A stretch of 39,018 nt of DNA from Streptomyces olindensis (GTDB taxonomy: Bacteria > Actinomycetota > Actinomycetes > Streptomycetales > Streptomycetaceae). A program made the position numbers and the translations under genes. Position 1 is the stretch's first letter, and each line of letters opens with the position of its first letter. Under the pieces are notes generated by a model. That model was not told the DNA's origin and ran no database searches. It worked only from the letters and a program-made list of their open reading frames with translations. Below are positions 23,558 to 33,817 of the stretch, piece after piece. The stretch covers positions 1 through 39,018 of the forward strand of contig JJOH01000100.1 in NCBI GenBank assembly GCA_000696115.1, written 5' to 3'.

Positions 23558-24760
23558 TCATGGCGCGTGAGGGATGTCTGCGGCTTGTGCGGCTTTTGAG
23601 TGTGGGGCTGAGGTGACCGGGCGGGGCGTGGTGTGGCGGCGTTGCCAGAAGGCGTGGTCCGGCCAGCGGGATTCGCAGCGGTGGATGTCACGGTGGGCGT
23701 GGGCGTAGGCGTGGAAGGTGTCGCGCAGGCGGGTGGTGTACGCGGTGAGCGCGTCGGGTTCGCCGTGCAGGTGAGCGTCGACGGCCTGCCCGGCGCTCAG
23801 GCCGGAGTACAGGGCGGTGAGCAGGCCCTGGGAGGAGAGGGGGTCGAAGGTGATCGCGGCGTCGCCGGCGGCGATCCAGTGGTCGCCGACCACGGGTTGC
23901 AGCCGTGTGGTGGAGGCGGCGCACCGGCGCGGGGCGGCGCCGGGCAGGGGTGGGCGGCCCTGTGCGCGCCTGGCCGTGTGGCGGGTGGTGGCGAGGAGGT
24001 CCAGCAAAGGCTGCGGTGTGACAAGGGCAGCGGGGGCGAGGTCACTGTCGGTGAAGTAGGTGATGAGGCGGTGGGCCGGGTTGTGTGGCGCGGTGTGCCA
24101 CCAACCGTCGGGGACGGCTTCGACGACCGAGGCCTCCTCCAGGTCGGCCTCGGCGGGGGCCAGCCTCAGATGGATGGCGATCAGCCGGTCGTAGGGGATG
24201 CGGCGGGCGCCGCGACGGGCGGCGAGCGCGGCGCGCCGGCCGGTGGCGTCGATCAGCCATCGGCTCCACGCGGTCCTGGAGGTGGCGCCGGTGATTGTGG
24301 CCACCTCCCAGCCGCCGGCCGGGCGGGCGGTCGGGTGGGTGATGGCGACGTTTTCGGCGACGTGGGCGCCTTGGTCCCGGGCGCGCCGGCGCAGCATGCT
24401 GTCGAAGGCGGGCCGGTGCAGGTGCCAGCCGTGGCCGTGGGGGTCGTCGAGGAAGCTCAGCTGGTGGAGGCGTGCGGAGCCCCAGGCGGAGAGGTTGGCG
24501 TGGCAGGGCCGGTGGTCGGCGTCGAGCGCCCGGACGTCGACGCCCAGGTCGTACAGAAGGAGCCGGGCGGCGGGCACGAGGGACTCGCCGGTCTTGGGCG
24601 GTCCGGTGCCGGCGTCGGCGAGCAGCACGCTGTGGCCCGCGCGGGCCAGGGTGATGGCGGCGGCGGCCCCGGCCGGGCCGCCACCCGCCACAATGACGTC
24701 GTAGCCACCCTGGGCCGCTTCAATGGGGGCGCGGCGGCGGGACGCCGGGGCCGGGGTCAT
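23558..24760 (-). CDS. LodB/GoxB-type FAD-dependent modifying enzyme
   Basis: 400 residues; the ATG at 24760 overlaps the LodA-type stop by ATGA. An N-terminal Rossmann FAD site, YDVIVAGGGPAGAAAAITLA, is followed by KTGESLVPAARLLLYDLGV and the C-terminal FAD block HWIAAGDAAITFDPLSSQGL, LTALYSGLSAGQAVDAHLHG, as in the flavin-dependent halogenase/hydroxylase fold. In known systems (Marinomonas LodB/GoxB) this cytosolic flavoprotein is needed to form the cysteine tryptophylquinone of the partner oxidase, hydroxylating the precursor Trp. The tight coupling with the oxidase gene supports the same role. Intact. Confidence 0.88.
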   Translation of the reverse strand: MTPAPASRRRAPIEAAQGGYDVIVAGGGPAGAAAAITLARAGHSVLLADAGTGPPKTGESLVPAARLLLYDLGVDVRALDADHRPCHANLSAWGSARLHQLSFLDDPHGHGWHLHRPAFDSMLRRRARDQGAHVAENVAITHPTARPAGGWEVATITGATSRTAWSRWLIDATGRRAALAARRGARRIPYDRLIAIHLRLAPAEADLEEASVVEAVPDGWWHTAPHNPAHRLITYFTDSDLAPAALVTPQPLLDLLATTRHTARRAQGRPPLPGAAPRRCAASTTRLQPVVGDHWIAAGDAAITFDPLSSQGLLTALYSGLSAGQAVDAHLHGEPDALTAYTTRLRDTFHAYAHAHRDIHRCESRWPDHAFWQRRHTTPRPVTSAPHSKAAQAADIPHAP

Positions 24761-26742
24761 CGGCGGTTTCCGAACGGGTCGGCCTTGGCGACGTAGCCCG
24801 CCGAGATCTGCTTCTCGTCGAACTCGGTGTTCTCGGCGACCCTGCGCGCGGTGGTCCGGCTGACCTGCGCGTTCTGCGCGTCCTCGGCCCCGGGGACGCC
24901 GGCCTCGGGCACATGGACGTTGACGAGGTTCTGATCGTCGGGGACCGGCGGCAGGGAGGGGTCCGGGGTCGACTCCACCAGGATCTCCTGCGGGAACATT
25001 CCGTCGCCCACGGTGTAGGGGTGGGTCTCGACGATGCCGAGTTTCGGCCACATGCTGATCATGTCCTGCATCCCCTTCCTCTTGTCGGGATCCAGGAAGC
25101 GGTACCAGACGGCGCGGTTCTCGAAGGCCTGCTGCCGTTCGTCGTCGTCGGCGCTGGCGTAGGTGACGGTGTCGAAGTCGTCCTGCGTGAGTACGTGGTT
25201 GGGCACGCGCGCCGGCCAGAACGTCGGCAGGTAGGGGCTGTAGCGGGGGCCGATGTGCTCGCGCAGCTCATAGCCCGCGCGGCAGCTGGCGGTGTCGGTC
25301 TGCCAGGGCAGCCCCATCCACCGGGTCAGATCGCCCGGGCCCTGCTCGTGCAGAGGGCCGGTCGCCGACAGGGCCCGCCCCGGTGGGAGGTAGTCGCCGT
25401 AGTCCGGCCCGGGTTGCCCGTCGGCGCGGTGGCGGATGCGGAACGGCTCGCTGTAGAGGGTGTCGTGCCGGATCGGCCAGGTGACCTCGCAACCAGGGTG
25501 GAAAGCGTCGGCCAGACAGTATTCCAGGGCCGCCCGGTCCAGCAGGCCCGGCTGCTGGCCGACCGGCGCTTCCTGCAACGACGAGTAGGTCGGGTACGGC
25601 GTCGTGTCGTCGAACGTGCCTGCCACCCACAGCTCCAGGATCTGCTCCAGGGTCGCTGTCAGCCTGCTGTACTGGCGGGGTGACTGCGCAGGCGTGGACA
25701 TCGCGTCCCCGTACAGCCAGGGCCAGGGCAGCGGCGACAGGCCGTCGCGGTCGTAGTTGCGCATCTGGTAGTACACGCGGCGCCGCAGCTCCCGGTACTG
25801 CGATTTGTTGCTGCCCAACCCCGCGGGCAGGTCGGCGGAACTGAAGTCGTTGGGGCCCCTCCAGCCGAACTCGGCGGCGAAGCCCTGGTTGACCCACTGG
25901 TGCCGGCTGAAGCGCAGCAGCAGCGGCTCGACATGTTCGGCGAAGCTGATCTGGTTGGGGAACGGCAGTGCGCCGCCCTGCACGAACACGTCGTACAGCA
26001 GGTCATGGAGCGTCACGATGCCCTTGACGTCCGGGGCGTAGTTGGGCGGAGCCACCACCACCCACGACGGCCTCACCTCGACCTGCTTGCGCCCCACCGT
26101 GACTGTGGCGGTCACCGGGCCGTCCGAGATGTCGTCGTGCCAGCCGTCGTTGTTCCCGAACGTGGTGAGCTCGGACGGCCGTGTGGTGAACGACGCGGAG
26201 GTGCCCCTGCCGCCCAGCACGACCAGCCGCCCCTCTTCGTCGGTCCGCAACTCGCCCAGATACACCGGGGTGTTCTGGCCGTTGGCCGAGATCGTCCCGT
26301 TGAACTGATGCTGGGCGTCGCCTTGGCTCCGCCCCTGGATCGTCCGTGGGCCTGGATCGATCCGCAGTGCGTCCCGTGAAATCTTCGCGTTGCGACGGCC
26401 GTAACTCTCCTTGCCCAGGCGTTGGGCCTCGGGAACATCCAGCGCGATCGTGAACTGGTACCACGCAGCTTTGGTATTGGCCAGATGGGCCGTCCACTCG
26501 ACGCTGGCGCCGTCCAGCCCGTCCAGGACCTCGCCGGTGACCTGGTCGTGCTCGTCGTATCCGTAGACGCGGAAACGCGCCGCCTGCCGCTTGATTTTCG
26601 CCGTGCTGTTCGCGTCCTTGTAAAAGCCTGGATCCTTGGGCTTCTCATCCGGCGTCTCAGGAGCGTAGAAGCACTCGTCGCCGTTGCCAACCCGCGCTAT
26701 CCCGATCGCTGGATGAATCTTACAATAGGCGATCTCAGACAT
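24757..26742 (-). CDS. LodA/GoxA-type cysteine tryptophylquinone amino-acid oxidase
   Basis: 661 residues from ATG 26742, behind GAGGAG. The start YCKIHPAIGIARVGNGDECF and the blocks SWVVVAPPNYAPDVKGIVTL, DVFVQGGALPFPNQISFAEH, WLYGDAMSTPAQSPRQYSRL, LPWQTDTASCRAGYELR and YLPTFWPARVPNHVLTQDDF identify the LodA family. D483 and C487 match the conserved Asp and crosslinked Cys of LodA (D512, C516). Which of the following Trp residues (509, 546, 565) forms the quinone I cannot decide without alignment. LodA oxidises the epsilon-amino group of lysine and GoxA oxidises glycine, both yielding H2O2, which is antibacterial. Substrate here is unknown. No signal peptide. Confidence 0.88.
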   Translation of the reverse strand: MSEIAYCKIHPAIGIARVGNGDECFYAPETPDEKPKDPGFYKDANSTAKIKRQAARFRVYGYDEHDQVTGEVLDGLDGASVEWTAHLANTKAAWYQFTIALDVPEAQRLGKESYGRRNAKISRDALRIDPGPRTIQGRSQGDAQHQFNGTISANGQNTPVYLGELRTDEEGRLVVLGGRGTSASFTTRPSELTTFGNNDGWHDDISDGPVTATVTVGRKQVEVRPSWVVVAPPNYAPDVKGIVTLHDLLYDVFVQGGALPFPNQISFAEHVEPLLLRFSRHQWVNQGFAAEFGWRGPNDFSSADLPAGLGSNKSQYRELRRRVYYQMRNYDRDGLSPLPWPWLYGDAMSTPAQSPRQYSRLTATLEQILELWVAGTFDDTTPYPTYSSLQEAPVGQQPGLLDRAALEYCLADAFHPGCEVTWPIRHDTLYSEPFRIRHRADGQPGPDYGDYLPPGRALSATGPLHEQGPGDLTRWMGLPWQTDTASCRAGYELREHIGPRYSPYLPTFWPARVPNHVLTQDDFDTVTYASADDDERQQAFENRAVWYRFLDPDKRKGMQDMISMWPKLGIVETHPYTVGDGMFPQEILVESTPDPSLPPVPDDQNLVNVHVPEAGVPGAEDAQNAQVSRTTARRVAENTEFDEKQISAGYVAKADPFGNRR

Positions 26743-27149
26743 ACTGCCATCTCCTCGGAACTCTCAGTCTGTTCGTCCGAGCGTTATGAGGGCCAGAGGT
26801 CACACCGACGAACTACCGAGCGGCGCCGTGCCTACTACGGGATGGGCTCGGGATCGTGGGCCGTCACGGTGGCTGCTTGCGTCGCCACGCCGCAAGCAGG
26901 TGTGCAAGGAGGCATCGCGTAAACCACTGTAAGCCAACACTCACGCACCTGCACGACGAGCACAGAAAGTGCTCACGGGCTTGCCGACTTGCCCTTGGAG
27001 CTGAGACTTGAGACTTTGGATCCAGGTGAGTTGGACGCGGAATTCTGCGTCTATCTCCTGACCAGAACGCTCAGCGAGGCACGCGTTTCTGATCCTGATT
27101 CCGCACGTCACGTCAATGCGGCGGGGTATCACCACCGGGAGGAGACGAC
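26743..27149. other. Divergent intergenic region, about 400 bases
   Basis: Lies between the starts of the LodA-type gene (minus) and the lectin (plus), so it must carry both promoters. It is clearly less GC-rich than the genes beside it around 27000-27080. No coding frame is convincing, and I saw no strong dyad operator. Confidence 0.5.
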
Positions 27150-27698
27150 ATGTCCATCGCCTCTCGGGCAGCTGTCAGCAGCACGGCGCTGCTGGCCCTG
27201 CTGCCCAGTCCCCTGGCGGCGAATCCGGCGACTGCGGCTGCATCCCACGTCTCAGTCGACCAGCGCGCCGGGAAGGCGTGGGTTCTCCGCACGGCCCAGG
27301 ATCGGAACCAGGTCGTCGACGTGTGGAACGGCTCTACAGCAGACGGCGCGGATGTGGTCCTGTTCCCGTTTGTCGGTGGAAACAACCAGAAGTGGGAAAT
27401 GATTCCTGACAAGGGTGGCTGGTTCCAGCTCAAAGACCTAAATGCGGGAAAGTGTCTGACCAGCGATGATGTCAAGGACAATGCGCTGGTGACCAACGAC
27501 ACGTGCCAGGACCTTGCAGGCCAGCTCTGGGCGCAAGTCGGCATCGAGAACACCGGCAAGTCCACACTGGTCAACAAGGGCAGCGGTAAGTGCATGGAAC
27601 AGGGGCCGAAAGCTGGCCCCCAACAACTCGCCCTGCTCGAGCAGTTTGCGTGCACCGGGAAGCAAACGGAGCTCTGGGAGATCACGGCGGCCCCCTGA
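27150..27698 (+). CDS. Secreted ricin-type (beta-trefoil) lectin
   Basis: 182 residues from ATG 27150 behind GGGAGGAG. The signal peptide MSIASRAAVSSTALLALLPS ends near an ATAAA site. The mature part has the beta-trefoil repeats: VVDVWNGSTADGADVVLFPF-x-NNQKWEM, LKDLNAGKCLTSDDVKDNAL-x-GQLWAQ, LVNKGSGKCMEQGPK-x-KQTELWEI. The QxW positions are QKW, QLW and the variant ELW. Such domains bind sugars and usually accompany a catalytic domain; here the lectin stands alone. It is divergent from the oxidase operon and may share its control region. Confidence 0.75.
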   Translation: MSIASRAAVSSTALLALLPSPLAANPATAAASHVSVDQRAGKAWVLRTAQDRNQVVDVWNGSTADGADVVLFPFVGGNNQKWEMIPDKGGWFQLKDLNAGKCLTSDDVKDNALVTNDTCQDLAGQLWAQVGIENTGKSTLVNKGSGKCMEQGPKAGPQQLALLEQFACTGKQTELWEITAAP

Positions 27699-27749
27699 GC
27701 GCCACCGCCAGACCAGGGCCGCGTCGTTCAGGTGACGTGTCCTGGTTGA

Positions 27750-28365
27750 TCACATGATGCCGAGGGTGGTCAGTGGACGGTTGGCGTCGCGGGTGTTGTG
27801 ACGGAGTCCAGCGGCGATGTGCGTCTGGTCGGCGAGTCGGAGAGCGCCGATGGCCAGGTTGCGCAGGGATGCCATGGCACGTGGAGCGGTGCCGGTACGT
27901 ACGCGGGAGATGTCCTCTGCGTACGTGGTGTCCCTGACGTGGTGGATCTTGTTCTCGATGCCCCAGTGGTCGCGGACACGGCGGGCGATCTCGGTTGCGT
28001 CGGCCTGCTCCGCGGTCAGGTCGGTCATCGCGTAGAGGCGTTCCAGGGTGACCTGCCGGTGGTGACGATCCGTCCGCGGCGCACGATCTCGGTGCGGTCG
28101 ATGATCCGCCCCCAGGGGGGGGCGGCATGTCGGTGCGGTTCCACTCCGGGATATCGATGAAGCAATGTGCCGGGTTCGAGGACGAGCTGGGTGACGGGGG
28201 CGGTGCGCGCGTAGTCGCGGGCGCGGGTGAGCTGAGTGGCTCCGGTCTGCCCGCGGGGTGTGAGTGCACTCAGCCAGGCGCGGCCGGCGGGGCGTTCGGC
28301 CACGTCGTCGCCCGGCGGGGGCGCTGCGGGGGAGAACCGCATCAGGTAGGGGCCTTTGTCGGGCA
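27750..28365 (-). pseudogene. ISAs1-family transposase remnant
   Basis: The 3' part reads MTDLTAEQADATEIARRVRD, HWGIENKIHHVRDTTYAEDI, SRVRTGTAPRAMASLRNLAI, GALRLADQTHIAAGLRHNTR, the complete C-terminal block of ISAs1 transposases including the catalytic Glu. Upstream (28030-28365) the frame changes in places, and only pieces such as RIVTTGR are recognisable. The N-terminal half and both element ends are missing. It is of the same family as the fragment at 15.5 kb, but lies on the other strand with different sequence, so the two derive from separate insertions. Confidence 0.75.
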
Positions 28366-28495
28366 GGGGCATCACAGGCTCCGCAAGGCGACGAGTTCCC
28401 TATTCAATGAGCGTGTTGATCGCGCTTTGAAGGGATAATACATCCGTACGTCATGGCGAGTCCTCTGGGTCCAGGACGACTGGTCACCCGACAGG

Positions 28496-29957
28496 ATGAG
28501 CAGGGGCCTTCGGCCGTGGGCCGAGCGCCTGGCGGAGCAGGAACTCGCTTCCGGCACGGTGGTCGGTGATGCCGTTTTTCTGTCGCCAGAATATCGAGTC
28601 GATCCGGGCCTGAGCCGCTACACCAGATCATTCGCGTTCCGCGCCCATCCGTTCGAAACCCGCCGCAACTATGCGACGGATCTGACGTTGTGGCTGGAGT
28701 TCCTGTGGCGGCGGAGCAAAGGGTGGCGGGAGGCAACCTCGCGGGACCTGGACGACTTCGAGTTCTGGCGCCGGCTGGCTCCGCAGAACCCTGTGCGGGT
28801 GGGCGGTTCGAAGCGGAACCGGGAGCGGGCGGCCATCACCGGTCTGTACCGGTGGGCCGTGCGGGAGGGCCTGGTGAGGGTGTCGCCGACGGCGGGGCGG
28901 CAGGCTGCTGGCCGGGCCCGGGATGCGCGGCCGAGCAACGTGCACTGGCTGACGCCGCGGACCTGGAAGCTGTGGGCGGACATCGGGCTGCGCGGCCGCA
29001 CTGCCGACGGCGGGCCGGTGCATGGCTGGGCGGGCCGGCTGGAGGACCGCAACACGGTGTTTGTCGAGCTGCTCACCACGTCGGGTCTGCGCCGGCAGGA
29101 GGCCGCGTCGCTGTTGACGTTCGAGGTTCCCGTGCAGCGGCTGGCCGGCGGGCGGTACTGCCACGGGACGGTCGCGTCGGAGTCGACGCGGGCGAAGCCG
29201 CTCACGGACCTTCTACACGCCGGTGCGGGTGGCCGCCGGGATCGGTGACTACGTCGATTCCTCCCGGGCATGGGCGGTGCGCTCCGCGCAGCGGCGGGGG
29301 CTGTACGACCGGCTGCCGGTGCGGTTGGTGACCGCCGTGACGCGGGTCCGGTCGCCGAAGGTGCGGTGGAGCGGTCCGGACGGGTGCGGTGAACGGGCGC
29401 TGGAACTGTTGACCTGGCAGGAGCGGATGCTGCTGTTCACCGAGGGGCCGCAGGGGCCAGAGCCGCTGTGGCTGAACGAGCAGGGCCTGCCGCTGAAGCC
29501 GCACTCGTGGAACGGCGTGTTCGCCACCGCCAACCGGCGCTGCCGCGCCGAGCTGACCCCGTCGGAGTCGGTCGCGGACCCACACCGGGTGTACGCGCCG
29601 TACGCGACGCCGCACTCCGCCCGGCATTCCTTCGCGTTGTTCATGCTGGTCGTCCTCAACCACGTCATGGACCACCGCTACGGGCCGACTCCGGCCGAGC
29701 GGCAGGATTTCCGTCTGCTGTACGGCGATCCGTGGTTTCTGGTGCAGGGGCTGCTCGGGCACGCCACTCGGGAGGTGACTGTGGATCGCTATCTCGCGCC
29801 GGTACGGCATCTGCAGCTGGAGTCGCTGCTGTCGTCGGCGTCTGCCCCGTTGGAAGGGCAGATGGCGGACATGGACGTAGTGTTCGCCCGGCTCGCGCAC
29901 GAGGCGAGCGGGATCCAGGACATCGACGTCGCGATGGCCCCGGCGGGGGCGGCGTGA
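28496..29957 (+). pseudogene. Tyrosine recombinase 1 (TnpA-like), one frameshift
   Basis: ATG 28496 opens MSRGLRPWAERLAEQELASG; a core-binding domain follows (SFAFRAHPFETRRNYATDLT, LWLEFLWRRSKGWREATSRD). The catalytic Arg I is in LLTTSGLRRQEAASLLTFEV. Near 29200 the frame shifts by one base; the next frame carries VRVAAGIGDYVDSSRAWAVR, then box II HSARHSFALFMLVVLNHVMD (H-x-x-R) and LLGHATREVTVDRYLAPVRH with His and the nucleophilic Tyr. All R-H-R-H-Y residues exist but in two frames. Restored length is about 486 residues. Its stop overlaps the next start as GTGA. It would cut and rejoin DNA through a 3'-phosphotyrosine. Confidence 0.82.
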
Positions 29958-31696
29958 GCGGGCGAGGCCGCAAGGCGGCGATGCCCGGCCCGGAGGTGCC
30001 CTTCCCCGCGGCTGGGGGAGGAGCCGGTCGGGCTGCTGGTGGAGTACCGCAACCACGACGGAGCCGTCACCGTCTACGACTTCTCCCGTCTGCCGGTGCC
30101 GGCCGCCCTTCAGCGCTCCCTGGCCGTGCTGTTCGCCGCACGGTGCCGGGCCGGTGTCTGGGGTTCGCACGCCACGTCCACGACGGCCTTCCGGGAGGTG
30201 GGCCGGTTCTGCGGCTTCTTGTCCGGACTGGACGACTGCCCGCCGGATGTGGACAGGCTGACGGCCGCGCAGCTGGAATGGTGGCATCTGGCGAAGGTGT
30301 CCACCCCCGGTGGCAGTTCGGATGTGCGCAGTATCAGCGCCCTGCTGCGCGAGGACGTCCGGCTTCAGGACGGGCCGGTCGCCGAGGCGCTGGCCCGCCG
30401 CGTCACACCGGTGCGCGGCGAGGTGGCCTCCTACGGCGATGACGAGTTCACGGCCATCAAGCGCGTGGCCCGCCATGAGTTCCGTGCCGCGGTGCTGAGC
30501 ATCGAGGCGAACACCCGGGCCCTTGAGGCCTGGCGGGCCGGCGGGACGCAGCCCGGGAGCCCGGAGCACGCCCTGGGCGAGGTCCTGGAGGTGATCGCCC
30601 GCACCGGGGACGTGCCGCGGGAGATGCTGCCGTCCGGCAAGGAGTTCGTGCCGGCGAAGATCCGGTGGGCGCTCGGCGGGGCAGGGGGCAGGCCGTGGCG
30701 GCGGCTGTTCCTGTCCCGCACGGAGGCGGTCTCCCTGGGGGTGCTGCTGATGGCCGAGTTCGGCTGGAACCTCGCCGTCATCGACCGCCTGCGCGTCCCG
30801 CGCGCCGAGCCGGACCCCGGCCGCGACGGCGCGCCCGTCTACCGCATCCCCGTCGAGAAGCGCCGGCGCGGCCCGGAGCGCTGGCACGAGACGGAGAACG
30901 CCGCCGACCTCGGCCCGCGCACCCCGGGACGCCTGATCACCCAGGCCCTCGCCGCGACCGTCCACGCCCGGGCCGCCGTGGCCGCCCACGATCCGGCCGC
31001 CGACTATCTGCTCGTCTCCCGTACCGCCCTGCGAACCATCAGCAGTGCAGATCGCGAGCGCCTGCGGGTCGGCCCGTTCGTGATCGGGATCAGCTACGAC
31101 GACGTCCGCTGGTGGCACCGGCGGCACGGCCTGTCCGGCTCGCCGTTCCAGCGGGGACGGCGCACGGTCGTCGTCCGCGGCGGCCGCGGGCCCGCCCAGC
31201 ACTCCCAGCGCACCTACGACGTCACCTACGTCCTGGCCGATCAGCGCACCCGCACGGAGGCGCGGCCCGTCATCGCCGCCGGCGCCGAGGCCGCCCTCCA
31301 GCACGCCCGCGCGGCCTTGGCCGCCAGCCTCGCCGAGACGGCCGACCCCACCGACCAGACCACCGCCACCGCCGACTGCCACGATCCCGTGTCGAGCGCC
31401 TGGCCCGACGGGAACGGGGGCTGCGCGGCCTCCTTCCTGCTGTGCCTGGGGTGCGCGAACGCCCGCGTCCACCCCGGCCACCACCCCCGGCTCGCGCACC
31501 TCGACCGGGCCCGGCCAACCTGCGCTCCACCACGGCGCCGACCACCTGGGACACCCGCTGGGCCGAGCACCACGAACGCCTCCAGGACCTGTGGCAGCGC
31601 CTGGGCCCGGCCGCCCGCGGCCACGCCCTGACCGCCGTCACCGACACCGACCGCGCCATCGTCGACCACCTCCTCGCCGGAGACCTCAACCCGTGA
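29954..31696 (+). pseudogene. Recombinase-like protein 2 (TnpB-like), two frameshifts
   Basis: GTG 29954 starts MSGRGRKAAMPGPEVPFP. One base is gained or lost near 30010, then LGEEPVGLLVEYRNHDGAVT and a long single frame follow (RCRAGVWGSHATSTTAFREV, LTAAQLEWWHLAKVSTPGGS, EFGWNLAVIDRLRVPRAEPD, GISYDDVRWWHRRHGLSGSP). Near 31515 it shifts again to end with ANLRSTTAPTTWDTRWAEHH, RLGPAARGHALTAVTDTDRA. An HSQR box occurs in RGGRGPAQHSQRTYDVTYVL, but I see no clear catalytic Arg I or GH/Tyr pair. It may therefore be a structural rather than cutting member of the trio. A Cys pair (FLLCLGCANARVH) is also present. Restored length is about 580 residues. Confidence 0.7.
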
Positions 31697-33817
31697 GCAC
31701 CGCACCGGACACCACCCCACCACCGAGCACCGTGCACCCGGGCGCCCCGGTGGTGAGCGCCGAACGCATCCAAGCACCCCAGCACGCCGACCTCAACAGC
31801 CGCTACCGCCACCCCGTCTGGTCGCTCGCCCCGCTGATCGCCCACCCCAGCCGGGGCCTGACGGCCATCCACTGGCACCCCTGCCCCGCCCCGCTGCTGC
31901 CCGAGCTCAAGGAGGCGGCCTGGCAGCTCATCAACAGCGACCTGCCCGCCACCTACCTGCGCTCTCGCGGAGCCGCCATGCGCTCGCGGCTGGCCGCCTC
32001 CACCATCGCCTCCACCGTCACACAGTGGATCGACCTCGCCCGCTTCCTCCACCGTCGCCGCATCTGCACCCTCGCCGACGCCGACACCGCGGCCCTGCAC
32101 GCCTACGGCCTGCGTCTCAAGGCAGACGCCACCGACCGCCGCACCGCCCGCGGCAAACTGCGCGCCATCTCCCGCCTGTACGCCTACGACCAGCTCACCA
32201 CACACCCGACGGGGATCGCGAGGCCTCCCTGGGACGTCGAGGAACTCGCCGACGACTACCTGCCCCAACAGCGCGGTGGCGGCGGCGAGAACACCACCGA
32301 GCCCCTGGCCACCGCCCACGATCGCGTCGCTGCTGACCTGGTCACTGCGCCTGGTCGAGGACCTCGCCGACGACATCCTCGGCGCCGCCTCCGCCGCCAA
32401 GCGCCTCGCGGCCGACGCCCGCACCAACCCCACCACCGGCAGCGGAGCAGCTGCGCTGGAACAGCTCTTGCTCCCGCTGCTCACCAGCGGCGCCCCGCTG
32501 CCGGCGACCACCAGGCGCGGGCGGCCCGCCGTCGCCCGCACCTACCTCGCCGGCATCACCGGCGCCTCGCTCCACCAGGTCGACCGGATGACCCGCGAGC
32601 ACCGTCTCACCGCCGCGAACCCCGGACCGTGCCCCCTGCCCGTGGCGGTCACCGGACAGATCGGCGGGCGGCCCTGGCGCACCGGCCTCGACTACGCGGA
32701 AGCCCCCGCCCTCCTGCGCCACCTCGTCACCGCCGCGTTCGTCGTCATCTCCTACCTGACCGGCATGCGCCCCGAGGAATCTCTCGCCCTGAACTCCGGC
32801 TGCTGTCCAGACCCCCAGCCCAGCACGGCCGACCATCCTCCCTCCTGGAACCTCATCAACGCCCGACACTTCAAGTCCGCCCGCGACCCGGACGGCAACC
32901 ACCCCTCCGCGGGCATACCCCGGCCCGTCCCCTGGGCCGCCATCGCCTCGGCCGTCACCGCCATCCGTGTCCTGGAACGCCTCACCCCGCCCGGCCGGGC
33001 GCTCTTTGCCACCGACCACCACGCCCACACCCGCCGCGACCGCGTCCTGGGCACCGTCGGCCTCAACCAGCGCATCACCGAACTCCTCACCTGGATCCAC
33101 CACCAAGCCACCACCCGGGGCACACCCCACGAAACCGTCCCGCCCGACCCGCACGGCCCCGTCACCTGCTCCCGCCTGCGGCGTACCCTCGCCTGGCACA
33201 TCGCCCGCCAGCCCGGAGGCCTGGTCGCCCTCGCCGTCCAGTACGGCCACCTGCGCACCCCACTCACCCTCGACACCACCACCGCCAGCGGCTACGCCAC
33301 CCGCTCCCGCCGCGGCATCCACGACCTCATCGACATCGAGACCGCCCTCGCCACGGCCGAGACCGCCGCCGACCTCCACGAGCGCCACCCCCACGGCGAA
33401 GGCGTCTCCGGACCGGCCGCCCGCCACGCCCTGCGCCAGGCCGCGACCACCCACCGCTTCGAAGGCACCACCATCACCCCCGCCTTCGCCCGCAAGTTCC
33501 TCGCCCGCGACGGAGCCGTCCTCTACGACAACCCCCACGCCCTCCTGCTGTGCCGCTACGACAGCGCCACCGCGCTGTGCGAACGCGGCACCCACACCCA
33601 CACCCCGGCCCTCGACCGCTGCGTGGCCGGCTGCCCCAACATGCTGCGCACCGACCAGCACGCCGCCCAACTACGGCACCGGGCCGACCACCTCACCCAC
33701 CAGGCAGAGCACCTGCCCGACTCGATCGCCGAACGCCTGCACACCGCCGCCGCCCGGCTGCGCCACCACGCGGACACCCACGACGCCACCCGCAACACCC
33801 GGGAGCCCACCTCGTGA
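31693..33817 (+). pseudogene. Tyrosine recombinase-like protein 3, one frameshift
   Basis: GTG 31693 starts MSTAPDTTPPPSTVHPGAPV; helical N-terminal part LLPELKEAAWQLINSDLPAT, SRLAASTIASTVTQWIDLAR, RLKADATDRRTARGKLRAIS. One base is gained or lost near 32310, then ASLLTWSLRLVEDLADDILG continues to the stop. Catalytic-type features: Arg I in VISYLTGMRPEESLALNSG; box II TCSRLRRTLAWHIARQPGGL, with Arg in place of the usual first His; then VQYGHLRTPLTLDTTTASGY with GH and a candidate Tyr. The C-terminal region has Cys/His pairs (LLCRYDSATALCERG; LDRCVAGCPNML) and a long helix. Restored length is about 707 residues. Confidence 0.75.

Noticed and set aside
28400..28450. Possible promoter (TTGATC ... 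TAATAC) before recombinase 1
   Set aside because: The spacing is about 14 bases, too short for a standard promoter, so it is not reported as a feature.
29202..31499. 765-residue open frame on the minus strand
   Set aside because: It is antisense to the recombinase genes, has low-complexity Gly/Arg/Val composition and no motif. The plus strand has clear recombinase features.
32342..33670. 442-residue open frame on the minus strand
   Set aside because: Antisense shadow of recombinase-like protein 3, Gly/Val-rich with no family pattern.
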